Positions 6,286 through 7,019 of a stretch of 7,019 nt of DNA are shown here, piece by piece. The DNA lies in contig JAISKU010000030.1 of assembly GCA_031261245.1 (NCBI GenBank), positions 1 to 7,019 on the forward strand, given 5' to 3'. This DNA is from Oscillospiraceae bacterium (GTDB lineage Bacteria; Bacillota; Clostridia; Oscillospirales; Oscillospiraceae). Within the stretch, counting starts at the first letter, position 1. Every line of letters starts with the position of its first letter. The notes under the pieces were generated by a model, which was not told where the DNA came from, searched no databases, and saw only the letters and a list, made by a program, of their open reading frames with translations. A program made the position numbers and the translations under genes.

Positions 6286-7019
6286 GACAGCAGCGCCTCC
6301 ACGAACTCGCGCGCGTCGAACGGGATGAGGTCGTCGATCCCCTCGCCCACTCCGACGAGCTTCACGGGCACGCCGAGCTGCGACGCGATGGCGATTACGA
6401 TGCCGCCCTTCGCAGTTCCGTCGAGTTTTGTGAGTATAATTCCGGTGATTCCCGCCGTTTCTTTGAACTGTTTTGCCTGTAAAAGACCGTTTTGACCCGT
6501 TGTTGCGTCAATTACAAGAAGTGTTTCACGTGAAACATTCGGCAATTCTCGACAAATTATGCGCGATATCTTCGCGAGCTCATTCATCAGATTCGACTTG
6601 TTGTGGAGCCTGCCCGCCGTGTCACAGATCACGATGTCGGCTCCGCGCGCCTTCGCCGCCGAGATGCCGTCGAAAATCACCGCCGCCGGGTCGGCGCCCT
6701 CGCCATGCTTGACGATCTCGACGCCGGCGCGCTCCGCCCAGACGGTGAGCTGCTCCGCCGCCGCCGCGCGGAACGTGTCCCCGGCCGCGAGCAGCACCTT
6801 TTTCCCCTCGGACTTATACAGCGCTGCGAGCTTGCCTATTGAGGTCGTCTTGCCCACGCCGTTCACGCCGATTACGAGTATGACGGACGGCGCGGTATCG
6901 AGATGAAGCGCGGAATCGCCGACCTCGACGCGCGCCGTGAGTATCTCCGCGAGGGCGTTTTTGATGTCCTCGCCGCGCCGCCAGCCGTTCAGCTTTGTCC
7001 TCTCGCGCAGCTCGTCAAC
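6282..7019 (-). CDS. ftsY: Signal recognition particle receptor FtsY, NG domain, 5' end beyond the window
   Basis: SRP-type GTPase that docks the SRP-ribosome complex at the membrane for co-translational insertion of membrane proteins. The C-terminal 245 residues are visible and the frame is open to the right edge. Seen (numbering from the first visible residue): the end of the N-domain helices (1-45); the P-loop GVNGVGKTTS (51-60); the SRP-GTPase insertion-box start DTFRAAAAEQL (about 82-92); G3 DTAGR; DATTGQNG; G4 TKLDGTAKGG; and the closing VGVGEGIDDLIPFDAREFVEALL, typical of FtsY rather than Ffh, which would carry a Met-rich M domain. Residues 162-166 (VSRET) are encoded by a perfect parS palindrome. 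The ~180 bases around it are AT-richer than the rest of the gene. The gene overlaps rdgB by ATGA. In many Bacillota smc lies directly upstream of ftsY; that would be to the right of this window and cannot be seen. Confidence 0.98.
   Translation of the reverse strand, partial: VDELRERTKLNGWRRGEDIKNALAEILTARVEVGDSALHLDTAPSVILVIGVNGVGKTTSIGKLAALYKSEGKKVLLAAGDTFRAAAAEQLTVWAERAGVEIVKHGEGADPAAVIFDGISAAKARGADIVICDTAGRLHNKSNLMNELAKISRIICRELPNVSRETLLVIDATTGQNGLLQAKQFKETAGITGIILTKLDGTAKGGIVIAIASQLGVPVKLVGVGEGIDDLIPFDAREFVEALLS
6296..6300 (-). promoter_or_regulatory. Ribosome binding site of rdgB
   Basis: GGAGG inside the final ftsY codons, 10 bases upstream of the rdgB ATG at 6285. With the 4-base ATGA overlap it indicates translational coupling between ftsY and rdgB. 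Confidence 0.7.
6421..6600. other. AT-rich island within ftsY around parS
   Basis: By hand count the three 60-base blocks here have 26, 24 and 27 G/C bases (about 43% GC), while the flanking blocks 6361-6420 and 6601-6660 have 40 and 42 (about 68%). The protein stays conserved across the island, so the difference lies in codon choice. The lowest block is the one holding the parS palindrome. Confidence 0.75.
6522..6537. promoter_or_regulatory. parS: parS site (ParB/Spo0J binding), inside ftsY
   Basis: TGTTTCACGTGAAACA is a perfect 16-base inverted repeat and an exact match to the parS consensus established in Bacillus subtilis, TGTTNCACGTGAAACA, which is broadly conserved among bacteria. ParB binds it, spreads along DNA as a CTP-dependent clamp and loads SMC to separate sister origins. 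It lies in the ftsY frame as the codons GTT TCA CGT GAA ACA (Val-Ser-Arg-Glu-Thr), all A/T-ending in a gene that mostly uses G/C-ending codons, which points to selection on the DNA itself. Only one copy was found in the window, and no parA or parB gene is present here. Binding is inferred from the sequence match. Confidence 0.9.

Noticed and set aside
6473..6906. Plus-strand open frames opposite ftsY, one containing the peptide FHVKH
   Set aside because: FHVKH is simply the parS palindrome read in another frame. The frames are antisense to the well-supported FtsY GTPase and have no ribosome site or family features.

Overview
The window is a densely packed run of eight genes, all on the minus strand, so transcription reads from the right edge to the left edge. 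In transcription order they are: ftsY (5' end cut off), rdgB, a small Cys-pair protein of unknown function, yhbY, a fused nadD-yqeK, an LCP (LytR-CpsA-Psr) cell-wall ligase, rsfS and leuS (3' end cut off). No rRNA, tRNA, CRISPR array, insertion sequence, terminator or convincing promoter was seen. The largest gap between genes is 25 bases, and three junctions are 4-base ATGA stop/start overlaps. The whole window reads as the interior of one housekeeping operon.

The gene order yhbY - nadD - yqeK - LCP - rsfS is the classic Bacillota arrangement. The proteins look clostridial: the LeuS form, an LCP protein with a Pro/Thr-rich tail, and Shine-Dalgarno-led genes. Most of the DNA is GC-rich with GC-ending codons, which suggests a GC-rich member of the Clostridia, perhaps an uncultured gut Oscillospiraceae-like lineage. 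The taxonomic call is an inference from gene content only.

Region by region: 6282-7019 is the NG GTPase domain of the signal-recognition-particle receptor; 5674-6285 is the house-cleaning XTP/dITP pyrophosphatase; 5045-5677 is an AT-richer gene unlike its neighbours; 4724-5026 is the ribosome-assembly protein YhbY; 3535-4698 couples NAD synthesis to an HD phosphohydrolase in one chain; 2054-3526 attaches polymers to the cell wall; 1694-2053 is the ribosome silencing factor; 1-1697 is leucyl-tRNA synthetase. The shared theme is growth-linked translation (ribosome assembly, silencing, aminoacylation), protein targeting, nucleotide hygiene and NAD supply, plus envelope assembly.

The most striking signal is not a gene. 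Inside ftsY, at 6522-6537, lies a perfect 16-base palindrome, TGTTTCACGTGAAACA, which matches the ParB-binding parS consensus exactly. It sits in an AT-rich dip of about 180 bases within an otherwise GC-rich gene. This implies a chromosome-segregation (ParB/SMC loading) site embedded in coding sequence, and possibly that this operon lies near the replication origin. Second is the AT-rich unknown gene spliced between rdgB and yhbY with translational coupling. Third is the NadD-YqeK fusion.
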